64,000 bases of DNA from UBA2991 sp965221735 (GTDB taxonomy: Bacteria > Chloroflexota > Dehalococcoidia > Tepidiformales > Tepidiformaceae): positions 2,852,001 through 2,916,000 of the forward strand of contig OZ244910.1 of NCBI GenBank assembly GCA_965221735.1. Reading direction: 5' to 3'. Made by a program: the position numbers and the translations under genes. Positions 1 to 7,795 of the stretch are shown piece after piece. The notes below the pieces were generated by a model. The model did no database searches. It was not told where the DNA came from and was given only the letters and a program-made list of their open reading frames with translations. The first letter of the stretch is position 1, and every line of letters starts with the position of its first letter.

Positions 1-1
1 G

Positions 2-217
2 GGCACGCCCATTCCGCCGCGCCCGGCGACGGTGCGGGGCTCGGCGCACGAGGTCGAGGTGTTCGAGGCGCTGGCGCAGGACATGGCGCAGGCGCAGATC
101 GTGCAGGAGTCGTATCACTCCCAGGGGTTCAACGGCATCCTGCTGAACAGCGAGGAGCGTCGCGTCCGGGCGATGCACTACGCGCTGGAGCAGTACCTCT
201 TCGGCCCGGACCGCTAG
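2..217 (+). CDS. Rieske-type aromatic ring-hydroxylating oxygenase large subunit, C-terminal fragment (cut by window edge)
   Basis: Only the last ~71 residues are inside the window. The open frame runs to the left edge, so this is truncation by the window and not a broken gene. The segment with EALAQDMAQAQIVQESYHSQ and ILLNSEERR matches, nearly residue for residue, the C-terminus of the complete Rieske oxygenase at 5899-7224, so the two are close paralogues about 7 kb apart. This C-terminal part belongs to the catalytic domain. By homology the enzyme would use O2 and electrons from a ferredoxin or reductase to hydroxylate a substrate. Its Rieske cluster ligands are outside the window and cannot be checked. 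Confidence 0.85.
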   Translation, partial: GTPIPPRPATVRGSAHEVEVFEALAQDMAQAQIVQESYHSQGFNGILLNSEERRVRAMHYALEQYLFGPDR

Positions 218-236
218 GGTCCGGGACCGGCGGCGC

Positions 237-638
237 TCACTTCGCCGTGCTGGCGTAGTGGAGGACCGCGCTGGCGAGCAGTCCGGAGCGGGATTCACCC
301 TCGCGGGCAGCAACCTCGTCCGCGATGGCGAGAACTCGAGCGGGCATGGTCACGTTGATGCGGACGGCCTTGCCCGAGAGTTTCGCCAGGTCGACCTCGA
401 CAAGCGCCCAGACTCCATCGGCGTAGGCCGCATCCGCCTGGTGGATCTCCAGGGGGCGCTGCTCGGGGATTGGCTGTCCCTCCATAAGCAGGGTCTCGAT
501 GTGGCCGGCAATCGCCTCAGGCGTCAACTCGAGTGCCTGCTCGATGGTATCGCCCGCTGAGAAGCAGCCGGGCAGATCGGGAACGGTGACCCCGTAGCTG
601 CTGCCCTCGTCGTGGTGAATCACGATCGGGTACCGCAT
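237..638 (-). CDS. hicB: HicB-family antitoxin
   Basis: 133 aa. The N-terminal half is the HicB RNase H-like fold (MRYPIVIHHDEGSSYGVTVPD...LPGCFSAGDT) that binds and blocks HicA. The C-terminal half (VRINVTMPARVLAIADEVA) resembles a ribbon-helix-helix DNA-binding domain, so the protein probably also represses its own promoter. I chose the ATG at 638: its A is the last base of the hicA TAA stop (TAATG), the usual translational coupling in hicAB. An in-frame start 21 nt upstream exists but would add residues foreign to the family. Confidence 0.88.
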   Translation of the reverse strand: MRYPIVIHHDEGSSYGVTVPDLPGCFSAGDTIEQALELTPEAIAGHIETLLMEGQPIPEQRPLEIHQADAAYADGVWALVEVDLAKLSGKAVRINVTMPARVLAIADEVAAREGESRSGLLASAVLHYASTAK

Positions 639-832
639 TACCTGTCCCTCCAGTCCCAACCCGCTTGCCGAAAGATGTTGCGCAGCGTGCCGGTCGGGAT
701 GTCCTTGCGCGGGTGCTGGATCGTCGTGACGCCGGGTCGGTCCCGGTGCACGAAGTTGTGGTGGCTCCCTCGCACGTTGCGGAGCATCCAGCCGTCTTGT
801 CGCAGGCGGCGGATGACCTCCCTGCTATCCAC
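638..832 (-). CDS. hicA: HicA-family mRNA interferase toxin
   Basis: 64 aa, normal for HicA. It has the double-stranded-RNA-binding-like fold signature, with the catalytic His region GSHHNFVH at residues ~22-29 followed by the TIQHPRKDIPTGTLRNIFRQAG helix typical of the family. The toxin cleaves mRNA or tmRNA and is neutralised by the downstream hicB. Translation starts at a GTG (830-832) with no Shine-Dalgarno sequence. A -10-like TAGAAT lies 8 nt upstream inside an inverted repeat, suggesting a leaderless, autorepressed transcript. Confidence 0.88.
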   Translation of the reverse strand: MDSREVIRRLRQDGWMLRNVRGSHHNFVHRDRPGVTTIQHPRKDIPTGTLRNIFRQAGWDWRDR

Positions 833-834
833 GT

Positions 835-851
835 GTGTGTATTCTACACAC
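835..851 (-). promoter_or_regulatory. hicAB promoter/operator: perfect inverted repeat over the -10 box
   Basis: GTGTGTA-TTC-TACACAC is a perfect 7-bp inverted repeat beginning 3 nt upstream of the hicA GTG. On the minus strand it contains TAGAAT (846-841), a plausible -10 element. Its position fits an operator for the DNA-binding domain of HicB. The assignment is inferred from symmetry and position only. Confidence 0.5.
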
Positions 852-908
852 TCGCACGTGGCCGCTCATCGTCGCCCGGTGCGGCGCCCGCCCTGACCAC
901 CCGCGCCC

Positions 909-2660
909 TTAGCGCGGGATGACCGGCAGGGTGATGTGGGAGGGGTGCTGGGCGTCGTGCAGGACCGCCTGGGCGGCGGGCACGAGGTTGCTCTCGCTCT
1001 CCACGGGGGCGCCGGTGTTGGGGTTGCGATCGAAGCGCGGGAAGCACGACGAGCTGATCTCGATGCGGATCCGGTGTCCGGCGAGGAAGACGTGGCTGGT
1101 GGCCCACAGGTCGATCTCGTAGCGGTAGGCCTGGCCGGGGGTCAGCAGCGTGGGGTTGCTGGCTGAGTCCCGGTAGCGGGCGCGAATCATGCCGTCCTGC
1201 AGGTTCTGGGCGTAGCCGTCGGGGTAGACGTCGACGAGCTTGGCGGTGAAGTCGGTGTCGACGGCGGAGGTGGTGGCCCAGAGGGTGACGCGCAGGGGTC
1301 CGGTGACCTCGAGGTCCTCGGCGAGGACCTCGCTGGAGTAGACGAGCACGTCGTCGCGCTCCTCGGCGGGGCGCTGGTCGAAGGCGCCGCGGGCGATGAT
1401 GAGGTTGTTGCCGCCGAGGCTGGGGACCGGGTCGTTGGGGTCGTAGACGTAGCGGTCGGGGGGCTCGATGGCGGGGGGCTCGGGGCTGAGGGCGCCGTCG
1501 CCGTTGAGGCTGTTGGCGGAGCCGCCGCTGTGGAGGTACCAGGGGGTGTACTCGGTACGGGCGAGGGGCCACTCCTGCTCGTCGCGCCAGCGGTTCTCGC
1601 CCATGACGAAGATGCGGACGGGGGCCTCGTCCATGATCCCGGTGTCCTCGCCCTTCAGCCAGTGGCCGAACCAGCGCCTCTGGATCTCCATGAAGTCGAT
1701 CTCGGCTTCCGGGCCGAAGTCGAGATCGCCGGTCCCGCCGCTCTCCGGAAGGGAGTAGCCGATGTGGCCCCAGGGGCCGACGAGCAGGCGCTGCTTGCCG
1801 CGGGCGTTGGGGCCGCCGAGGGCGTTGATGCCTTCGAAGCCCGAGAGGGTGCCCTCCAGGAAGATGTCGTACCAGGAGCCGAAGTGGAGCATGGGCATGT
1901 CGACGGTGTGGAAGCCGCGGCGGACGTTGATCTCGTGCCAGAAGGGGCCGTCGTCGGGGTTGTTGAGGTAGTCGCCGAAATAGGGAGCGCTGTCCTTCAT
2001 GCGCTCGATCCAGTCGGTGAGGGGGACGTGGGCGTAGCCCTCGGGGGTGAGGGGTTGGGCGAAGAAGCCGTGCTCCTCGGGCGGGTCGAGGTACGCCTCG
2101 AGGGTGTCCATCTCCTCGCCGGTGAGGCCCTTGCGCTCCAGGGTGTTGCGGCCCTTGAGGAGGGAGTAGGGGACCATCCAGCCGTGCTCGAGGGCGCCGC
2201 CGGCGTGGCGCGTCCAGCTCTGGCGGTGGTCGGCGGTTCCGGAGACGGGCGCCATCGCCTTCAGGTGGGGCGGGGAGTGGGGGGCAAGCTGGTACTGGTC
2301 GGCGCCCAGGTAGGACTGGCCGAAGGTTCCGACATTGCCGTCGCACCAGGACTGCTCGGCGAGCCACTCGACGGTGTCGTAGCCGTCGGGGCCCTCGTGC
2401 AGGTGGGGGGTGTAGTCGCCCTCGGAGCCGAAGCGTCCGCGGCAGTCCTGGGTGACGTAGGCGTAGCCGAGGGGCAGCCAGAAGTCGATGCCGGTGCCTT
2501 CGCGGCCGGTTGTCCGCCCGTAGGGGGAACGCGTCAGGAGGGTGGGGAAGGGGCCGGGACCGGCGGGGCGGTAGATGTCGCACTCAAGACGGACACCGTC
2601 GCGCATCGGGATCATGACGTTCTCTTCGACGGTCACGTCCATTCCAAACATTTCGGCCAT
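909..2660 (-). CDS. CocE/NonD (X-Pro dipeptidyl-peptidase S15-like) alpha/beta hydrolase
   Basis: 583 aa, usual length for CocE-type esterases/acylases. The nucleophile elbow GQSYLG puts Ser at residue 116. The family Asp is in GSWYDIFLEG (D265) and the catalytic His in GPWGH (H299), so the triad is complete. The C-terminal third (EVTGPLRVTLWATTSAVDTDF) is the jelly-roll X-Pro dipeptidyl-peptidase C-terminal domain. There is no signal peptide, so it is probably cytoplasmic. The family hydrolyses esters or amides (cocaine esterase, glutaryl-7-ACA acylase); the substrate here is unknown. It lies downstream of the YHS/ACAD genes on the same strand and may share their operon. Confidence 0.9.
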   Translation of the reverse strand: MAEMFGMDVTVEENVMIPMRDGVRLECDIYRPAGPGPFPTLLTRSPYGRTTGREGTGIDFWLPLGYAYVTQDCRGRFGSEGDYTPHLHEGPDGYDTVEWLAEQSWCDGNVGTFGQSYLGADQYQLAPHSPPHLKAMAPVSGTADHRQSWTRHAGGALEHGWMVPYSLLKGRNTLERKGLTGEEMDTLEAYLDPPEEHGFFAQPLTPEGYAHVPLTDWIERMKDSAPYFGDYLNNPDDGPFWHEINVRRGFHTVDMPMLHFGSWYDIFLEGTLSGFEGINALGGPNARGKQRLLVGPWGHIGYSLPESGGTGDLDFGPEAEIDFMEIQRRWFGHWLKGEDTGIMDEAPVRIFVMGENRWRDEQEWPLARTEYTPWYLHSGGSANSLNGDGALSPEPPAIEPPDRYVYDPNDPVPSLGGNNLIIARGAFDQRPAEERDDVLVYSSEVLAEDLEVTGPLRVTLWATTSAVDTDFTAKLVDVYPDGYAQNLQDGMIRARYRDSASNPTLLTPGQAYRYEIDLWATSHVFLAGHRIRIEISSSCFPRFDRNPNTGAPVESESNLVPAAQAVLHDAQHPSHITLPVIPR

Positions 2661-2719
2661 GGCAGTCCCCCTTTACGGAACGGGGGGAGGGTACACGACG
2701 GAAGGAGATGCCTGCGGTG

Positions 2720-2977
2720 TCAGCCTTCGGCCGCGGCGCCCTCGATGAACTCGTCGGGCGTGGCCATGAACCTGAGGCGGCATTCCAGCGAGCAGAAGTA
2801 GTACCAGCGGCCCTGGTAGAAGCGCTTGGCGCCCGTGCCGCTGGCGCGCTCGGGGGCGCCGCCGGGAACGTGGCCGGTGACGGCGTCGACGTCGCCTTCA
2901 GCGACCTCGCGGCCGCAGACGAGGTCTACTGCCAGGGCTGCACCTCGTCGAGCGTGTCGGCGGCGACGCGCAGGCAC
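2720..2977 (-). CDS. YHS-domain protein
   Basis: The C-terminal ~60 residues form a YHS domain: VDLVCGREV, a variable segment, then FYQGRWYYFCSLECRLRF and a Pro-x-x-Phe end. The Cys residues are at the positions used for metal binding in such domains. No ATG precedes the domain. The nearest conventional start is GTG 2977-2975, giving 85 aa and a ~52-nt overlap with the upstream ACAD, but with no separate RBS. Translation would rely on coupling to the ACAD. The true N-terminus is uncertain; the domain itself is clear. Confidence 0.65.
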   Translation of the reverse strand: MPARRRRHARRGAALAVDLVCGREVAEGDVDAVTGHVPGGAPERASGTGAKRFYQGRWYYFCSLECRLRFMATPDEFIEGAAAEG

Positions 2978-4008
2978 TCTTCGGCGCTGCCCCAGGCGAG
3001 GGCGCGCTCCTTGCCGTGGCGGCTGAAGAAGTGGAGGTCGTACTCCTCGGTGTAGCCGATGCCGCCGAAGAGGATGTGGGCCTGCATCGTGACCTCGGTG
3101 CCGGCGCGGGAGGCGAGCGCCTTGGCCTTGGCGATCTGGCGGTCGCTGGCGATGCCCTGGTCGAGGCGCCAGACGGACTGGTAGACGAGGAAGCGCGCGG
3201 AGAGCGTCTGCGTGGCCATGTTCGCGCAGTGGTGCTGGACCGCCTGGAAGGAGCCGATCGGCCGTCCGAACTGGACGCGCATGCCGACGTACTCGACGGT
3301 CATGTCGAGCGCCTGCTGGGCGTTGCCGAGGCACTGGACGGCGCAAAGCGCGCGTCCGGCCCGGCGCAGGAACTGGAGCGCCTCGGCGCCGCCGGCGCGG
3401 CGGACGGGGGCGCCGTCGTAGGTGCAGTGGGCGAGCGGCGTGCGGGCGATCGTGCTGAGCGACTCGGTCGCAACGCCGTCGCCGGCGGCGTCGACGAGGA
3501 AGAGGGCGGCTTCGCCGTCCTCCGTCGCCTCGACGAGGTGGTGGGTGACCTCGGCGCCGTAGTCAACGAAACGGCGTTCGCCCGTGAGGGCTCCGTTCTC
3601 GACGCGCGGGGAGGCGCCGTTGGCGGGCGTTGAGCCCTGCAGCGCGGGTGCGATCGTAGTGGCGCCGGCGACAACGCCGCGGACGACTTCGCCCGCGAGC
3701 GTCTCGTCGCCGTGGCGCTCGATAGCGAGGGCGGAGGCGGTGGTCTCGAGGAAGGGGATGACGCAGGCGCGACGAGTCAGCTCCTCCAGAACGACGGCGG
3801 TGTCGGTGAGCTCGCCACCCTCGCCGCCGTGCGCTTCGGCGAAGGGCAGAGCGAGGAAGCCAGCGCCCGCGAGGTACTCCCAGAGGGCCTGGTCGGCGCC
3901 GCCCTCGCGCTCAAGCTCGCGGATGCGGTCGAAGGGCACCTCGTTGCCAAGGTAGTCACGGAGGGACTCGCGGAGGAGTCGCTGGGTTTCGCTGAGGGTG
4001 GTGTCCAT
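2926..4008 (-). CDS. Acyl-CoA dehydrogenase family protein (probable beta-type subunit)
   Basis: 360 aa. Typical ACAD architecture: helical N-domain (MDTTLSETQRLLRESLRDYL), a short beta middle domain, and a C-terminal helical domain ending GGIGYTEEYDLHFF. It would oxidise acyl-CoA to 2-enoyl-CoA using FAD. It is shorter and more divergent than its neighbour at 4019-5185, and the two are only 10 nt apart. That arrangement resembles actinobacterial steroid side-chain dehydrogenases (FadE/ChsE), which assemble as alpha2beta2 heterotetramers. The ATG at 4008 was chosen because it follows the upstream gene directly and gives a canonical ACAD N-terminus. Confidence 0.9.
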   Translation of the reverse strand: MDTTLSETQRLLRESLRDYLGNEVPFDRIRELEREGGADQALWEYLAGAGFLALPFAEAHGGEGGELTDTAVVLEELTRRACVIPFLETTASALAIERHGDETLAGEVVRGVVAGATTIAPALQGSTPANGASPRVENGALTGERRFVDYGAEVTHHLVEATEDGEAALFLVDAAGDGVATESLSTIARTPLAHCTYDGAPVRRAGGAEALQFLRRAGRALCAVQCLGNAQQALDMTVEYVGMRVQFGRPIGSFQAVQHHCANMATQTLSARFLVYQSVWRLDQGIASDRQIAKAKALASRAGTEVTMQAHILFGGIGYTEEYDLHFFSRHGKERALAWGSAEECLRVAADTLDEVQPWQ

Positions 4009-4018
4009 ATCGCGCTTG

Positions 4019-5185
4019 CTACCGGGGGAGTCCGAGGCCGCGCCGGGCAATGATGTCGCGCTGGACCTCGTTGGCGCCGCCGCCGAAGCGCTGGATGGGG
4101 GAGGCGCGGTAGGTGCGTTCCAGCTCGCCGCCGAGGGGAGCGAAGCCGTCGGCTTCCTCCGTGAGGGCGCCCTCGTGGCCGAGCAGGTCCATGGCGACGT
4201 TGCTGATGTGGTAACGCAGCTCGGAGGTCCAGATCTTCGACATGGAGGCCTCCATCGTGGGGGTGTCGCCGGCGGCGACGATGGAGGCGTTCGTGAGGAC
4301 AAGGCCTTCCATGACGTCGAGGTCGAGCTCCAGCTCGACGAGGCGGCGGCGGACGACGTCGTCCTCAAGCAACTCGGGGCGCTTCTCACGGATGTGGGCC
4401 AGGAGGCGGTCGAAGATGTGGCGAAGGCCCCCGCCGGCGCCGATCCAGACGCGCTCGTGGTCGAGGGCGTTGGCGATGATGTACCAGCCCTGGTTGACCT
4501 CGCCGATGAGGGCGTCGCTGGGGACGCGCACGTCCTCGAAGAAGACCTCGTTCGTGCGGCCGCCGGACATCGTCATGATGGGGCGCACGGAGATGCCGGG
4601 CGTGTCCATGGGGACGATGAAGGTGGAGATGCCGCGGTGCTTGGGGGCGTCGGGGTCGGTGCGGCAGGCGAGCCAGACGTGCGAGGCGGTGTCGGCGGCG
4701 CTGGTCCAGAGCTTCTGGCCGTTGATGAGCCAGTCGTCGCCGTCCTTGACGGCGAGGGTCTCGAGGGCGGCGAGGTCGGTGCCGGCGTTTGGCTCGGAGT
4801 AGCCGAGGCAGAGGGTGATGTCGTTCGCCCAGATGCCGGGGAGGTACTTCTCGCGCTGGGCCTCGGTGCCGAAGCGGTGGATGGCGGGGCCGACCATGGT
4901 GCCGAAGCCGGAGCCGTAGGGGATCTCGCGCCTGGCGAACTCCTCGGTCATGACGAACTGGAACCACTGGGACTTGCCCTCGCCGCCGAGCTCCTCGGGC
5001 CAGCACATGCGCACCCAGCCGCGCTCCTCAAGCGATTCGCGCAGGCGCGTCTGCTCGGGGCCGAGCTGGGCGGCCTCTCCGCGGTTGGCGAGCTCGTGGC
5101 GGAGCGCGGGGGTGTCGAACTCGTCGAGGAACGCGCGCACCTGGTCGCGGAAGGCTTCCAGCTCCTCGTTCCAGCCGAACTCCAT
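4019..5185 (-). CDS. Acyl-CoA dehydrogenase (probable alpha-type subunit)
   Basis: 388 aa, full ACAD length. Motifs visible: CLGYSEPNAGTDLAALET (FAD/substrate-binding middle domain), NGQKLWTSAA, and the C-terminal GGGANEVQRDIIARRGLGLPR-type tail that contacts the FAD of the partner subunit. An AAAGGA Shine-Dalgarno lies 5-8 nt before the ATG at 5185. It probably dehydrogenates a medium-chain or branched/alicyclic acyl-CoA; chain length cannot be read from sequence. It is first of an ACAD-ACAD-YHS-hydrolase series and is preceded by a SnoaL gene. Confidence 0.93.
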   Translation of the reverse strand: MEFGWNEELEAFRDQVRAFLDEFDTPALRHELANRGEAAQLGPEQTRLRESLEERGWVRMCWPEELGGEGKSQWFQFVMTEEFARREIPYGSGFGTMVGPAIHRFGTEAQREKYLPGIWANDITLCLGYSEPNAGTDLAALETLAVKDGDDWLINGQKLWTSAADTASHVWLACRTDPDAPKHRGISTFIVPMDTPGISVRPIMTMSGGRTNEVFFEDVRVPSDALIGEVNQGWYIIANALDHERVWIGAGGGLRHIFDRLLAHIREKRPELLEDDVVRRRLVELELDLDVMEGLVLTNASIVAAGDTPTMEASMSKIWTSELRYHISNVAMDLLGHEGALTEEADGFAPLGGELERTYRASPIQRFGGGANEVQRDIIARRGLGLPR

Positions 5186-5210
5186 GCCGGTCCTTTCGTG
5201 TTCGGGGGCG

Positions 5211-5711
5211 CTAGGAGCGCCAGGCCCCGGTGCCGGGGAAGCTGTGGTCGATGGCGTCATGCACGGTCTGCTCGCCCGTGCCGATGATGCGCTTGTGGAC
5301 GAAGCGCCAGCGGCCGTCGTCCTCGCGGCGGAGGCGTTCCTGGTAGATGCCGCCACCGGGCGCCACGCCCGGTTTCGGTCCGGTGCCGACCTCGAGGTAG
5401 CTGATGACCGTGGCCTCGTCGCCGTCGATCTCGATGTGGACGTTGGTGGTGCTGTGCTTGCCGGAGAAGACGCCGCCCTCTTCGAGGCGGCGGTACAGGC
5501 CGCCGATCTCCTCGCGGCCGACGAGCCTGCCCTCGAGCGACTCGCCGTAGCCGCTTATGTCGAGAATGGCGTCCTCGGTGAAGAGCGAGATGAGGGTCTC
5601 GACGACGTTGGGGATGTCGTGCAGGAGGAGGTACTCGTACACAGTGCGGCGAACGCCTTCGACCGCCTCCAGGTATTCGACTCGCGCCTCAAGCTCTTCG
5701 ATCGTGGCCAT
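5211..5711 (-). CDS. SnoaL-like / NTF2-fold protein
   Basis: 166 aa. An N-terminal coiled-coil-like helix (IEELEARVEYLEAVEGVRRTVYEYL) leads into a cone-shaped SnoaL/NTF2 fold, with LFTEDAILDISGYGESLEGR and a final beta segment RWRFVHKRIIG. Such proteins act as small hydratases, isomerases or dehydratases (ketosteroid isomerase, scytalone dehydratase) or as binding proteins. The start at 5711 follows a strong GAGGAAGAA Shine-Dalgarno. It heads the leftward catabolic operon and is divergent from the Rieske gene at 5899. The exact reaction is not predictable. Confidence 0.85.
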   Translation of the reverse strand: MATIEELEARVEYLEAVEGVRRTVYEYLLLHDIPNVVETLISLFTEDAILDISGYGESLEGRLVGREEIGGLYRRLEEGGVFSGKHSTTNVHIEIDGDEATVISYLEVGTGPKPGVAPGGGIYQERLRREDDGRWRFVHKRIIGTGEQTVHDAIDHSFPGTGAWRS

Positions 5712-5833
5712 TTCTTCCTCCGTCGGGTGGCAGGGGCGGAATCGCCCGCCGGTACGTGCTGGTGGAAGGCGCATGCTTCACTGCCGCACGCGGCCTGTCA
5801 ACGCAGGCGAGACGCCACGGCCGCTATTTCGCG

Positions 5834-5863
5834 TTGACCGACCGGTTCACAACGCGCCATGAT
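5834..5863 (+). promoter_or_regulatory. Candidate sigma70-type promoter for the Rieske oxygenase gene
   Basis: TTGACC (5834-5839) and CATGAT (5858-5863) are separated by 18 bp and lie 36 nt upstream of the ATG at 5899. A GGGAGG Shine-Dalgarno precedes that ATG. The -35 overlaps the run ACCGACCGGT, a composition often seen in TetR-family operators, so local regulation is conceivable. The 187-bp divergent gap (5712-5898) contains nothing else recognisable. Confidence 0.4.
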
Positions 5864-5898
5864 GCGCGGGCATTTTCCTTGCAGGGAGGCGTTGCTCG

Positions 5899-7224
5899 AT
5901 GGTGCTCGAAAACCGCCCCGCCCCGACGCCGACGGGGCGAACCGACGAGCCCGACATGGGGACGGGCCTGATCGACACGGAACGGTACACATCCCCCGAT
6001 TTCGCGAAGCTCGAGTGGGAGCGGATGTGGACGAAGGTCTGGCTGAACGCCGGACCGCTGGCCGACATTCCCGAGGTGGGCGACAACTTCGTCCACGAGA
6101 TCGGGCGGGAGTCGTTCATCTTCATCCGCACGTCCGAGGACGAGGTGAAGGGTTACTACAACATCTGCCCGCACCGCGGCAGCCGCCTGCGCCCGAGCGT
6201 GGGCATGGGCCACGCGGAGCAGCTGCAGTGCCCCTTCCACCTGTGGACGTTCGACATCGAGGGTCAGCTGAACACGGTTCCCGACCGGCAGCACTTCGTG
6301 AACGGCATTCCCGAGGAGAAGCAGCACCTGGCCGAGGTTCGGGTGGAGACGTGGGCGGGCTGGGTCTGGTTCAACATGGACGACGAGGCGGAGTCGCTGC
6401 ACGAGTACCTGGGCGTCATGCCCTCGCACCTCGATCCGTACCGGCTGGACCAGTACCACGTGGTGGACGACTACGTGCTGGAGTGGGCGTGCAACTGGAA
6501 GTTCGCGGTGGACCAGTTCGCCGAGATCTACCACCTGCCGGCGCTGCACCCGCAGCTGCTGGAGTACTTCGACCACCTGGCGACGCCGCTGGACGTGTAC
6601 GACGAGGGCAAGCACAGCCGCCAGCTGATCCGCATGGGTCTCCCCGATCCGAGCTGGACGGACGACCTGGCGCAGCGCTTCGGCTACGAGGACCAGGACG
6701 AACTGACACGCCAGCAGCGCCAGAACCTGGAGGACTGCGGCGTCGACCCGGACACATTCGAGGGGAAGTCGCGCGACTTGCCGCCGTTCCTGGCGCAAGC
6801 GCGCCGCGAGTGGGGGAAGCGCATCGGCATGGACATGGACCTGCTGGTCGATGAGCAGCTGGTGGACAACTTCCACTACATGATCTTCCCGAACCTCACG
6901 TTCAACTTCACCTACGGGTCGTTCCTGTTCTTCCGGCCGCGGCCGCATCCGACGGACCCGAACAAGTGCTACTGGGACTACCAGGTGTACGCACGGGTCC
7001 CGGAGGGAGCACCGCCGCCCCGCCGCCCAGCGACTGTGTACGGAACGGCGCGGAACCATCCGGAGCTGTTCGAGGCGCTGGAGCAGGACATGGCGCAGGC
7101 GCAGATCGTGCAGGAGTCGTACCACTCCAAGGGGTTCAGCGGCATCCTGCTCAACAGCGAGGAGCGGCGCATCCGCGCGATGCACTACGCGCTGGATAAC
7201 TACCTCTACGGTCCCGACCGCTAG
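5899..7224 (+). CDS. Rieske non-heme iron oxygenase, large (alpha) subunit
   Basis: 441 aa, standard for ring-hydroxylating oxygenase alpha subunits. The Rieske [2Fe-2S] ligands are C90-x-H92 and C111-x2-H114 (CPHRG...CPFH). The mononuclear Fe(II) site is EIYHLPALH with H212 and H217, preceded by the NWKFAVDQFAE bridge. No beta-subunit, ferredoxin or reductase gene is adjacent, so electrons must come from elsewhere. Together with the paralogue at the window start and the ACAD/CoA-transferase genes, it probably initiates oxidative attack on a cyclic or quaternary-amine-like substrate. Confidence 0.93.
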   Translation: MVLENRPAPTPTGRTDEPDMGTGLIDTERYTSPDFAKLEWERMWTKVWLNAGPLADIPEVGDNFVHEIGRESFIFIRTSEDEVKGYYNICPHRGSRLRPSVGMGHAEQLQCPFHLWTFDIEGQLNTVPDRQHFVNGIPEEKQHLAEVRVETWAGWVWFNMDDEAESLHEYLGVMPSHLDPYRLDQYHVVDDYVLEWACNWKFAVDQFAEIYHLPALHPQLLEYFDHLATPLDVYDEGKHSRQLIRMGLPDPSWTDDLAQRFGYEDQDELTRQQRQNLEDCGVDPDTFEGKSRDLPPFLAQARREWGKRIGMDMDLLVDEQLVDNFHYMIFPNLTFNFTYGSFLFFRPRPHPTDPNKCYWDYQVYARVPEGAPPPRRPATVYGTARNHPELFEALEQDMAQAQIVQESYHSKGFSGILLNSEERRIRAMHYALDNYLYGPDR

Positions 7225-7264
7225 GCGGTCCGGAGACGGTCAACCACAAAGGAGACGAGGGCAG

Positions 7265-7786
7265 ATGGCACATCCAACGGACGCAACGGCGCCGGCCGCC
7301 GGCATGGTCAACATCCTCAGCGTGATCCGGCGCTACCGGCTGCGGGATTTCCCGCGACGGTTCAGCCCGGACGACCTGCACCACGTAGGGATTCCCTTCA
7401 TCGACGTGGATCGGACGATGCACGCCCTGAAGCTGCTGGATCTGATCAGCCCGGCCGACACGCCGACCGAGCGGTTCCAGAAGATCCAGGACGTGGAGTC
7501 GGAGGATGCGTACCAGGAGGCGCTTCAGGAGCTGCTGCGCGACATCTACGAACCGATCTTCGAGCTGGTTCCCGACCCGGCGAATGCCAGCGACATGAAG
7601 ATGCGGGCGGCTTTCCGCGAGTACGAACCGCCGGAGGAGCGGGAGCGCATGCTCTCGCTGTTCCGGGCGCTCTGCGCGGAGGCGGGGATGATCGACCAGG
7701 GGTCGGGGCTGATACCGCCGATCCTGGGTACGTCGTCGCGCAACCGGCAGGTGATGCAGCAGTACCAGCGGGACCAGAAGTCGTAG
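7265..7786 (+). CDS. DUF5343-like protein of unknown function
   Basis: 173 aa. The order of elements (NILSVIRRYRLRDFPRRFS, then GIPFIDVDRTMHALKLLDLI, then TPTERFQKIQ and a helix EALQELLRDIYEPIFEL) resembles DUF5343, a winged-helix-like family often seen near mobile or defence genes. Here it lies 40 nt after the Rieske gene and 9 nt before a CoA-transferase, in what looks like one operon. A regulatory or accessory role is possible but unproven. The family call is from remembered pattern, not from a search. Confidence 0.6.
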   Translation: MAHPTDATAPAAGMVNILSVIRRYRLRDFPRRFSPDDLHHVGIPFIDVDRTMHALKLLDLISPADTPTERFQKIQDVESEDAYQEALQELLRDIYEPIFELVPDPANASDMKMRAAFREYEPPEERERMLSLFRALCAEAGMIDQGSGLIPPILGTSSRNRQVMQQYQRDQKS

Positions 7787-7795
7787 TCGCGGGCG

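Noticed and set aside
1530..2801. 423-codon plus-strand frame opposite the CocE hydrolase
   Set aside because: Low-complexity Val/Ala/Gly/Glu translation with no motif. The opposite strand encodes a complete hydrolase with an intact triad.
5824..7185. 453-codon minus-strand frame opposite the Rieske oxygenase
   Set aside because: His/Val/Arg/Leu-rich antisense translation. The plus strand carries both iron sites of a Rieske oxygenase.
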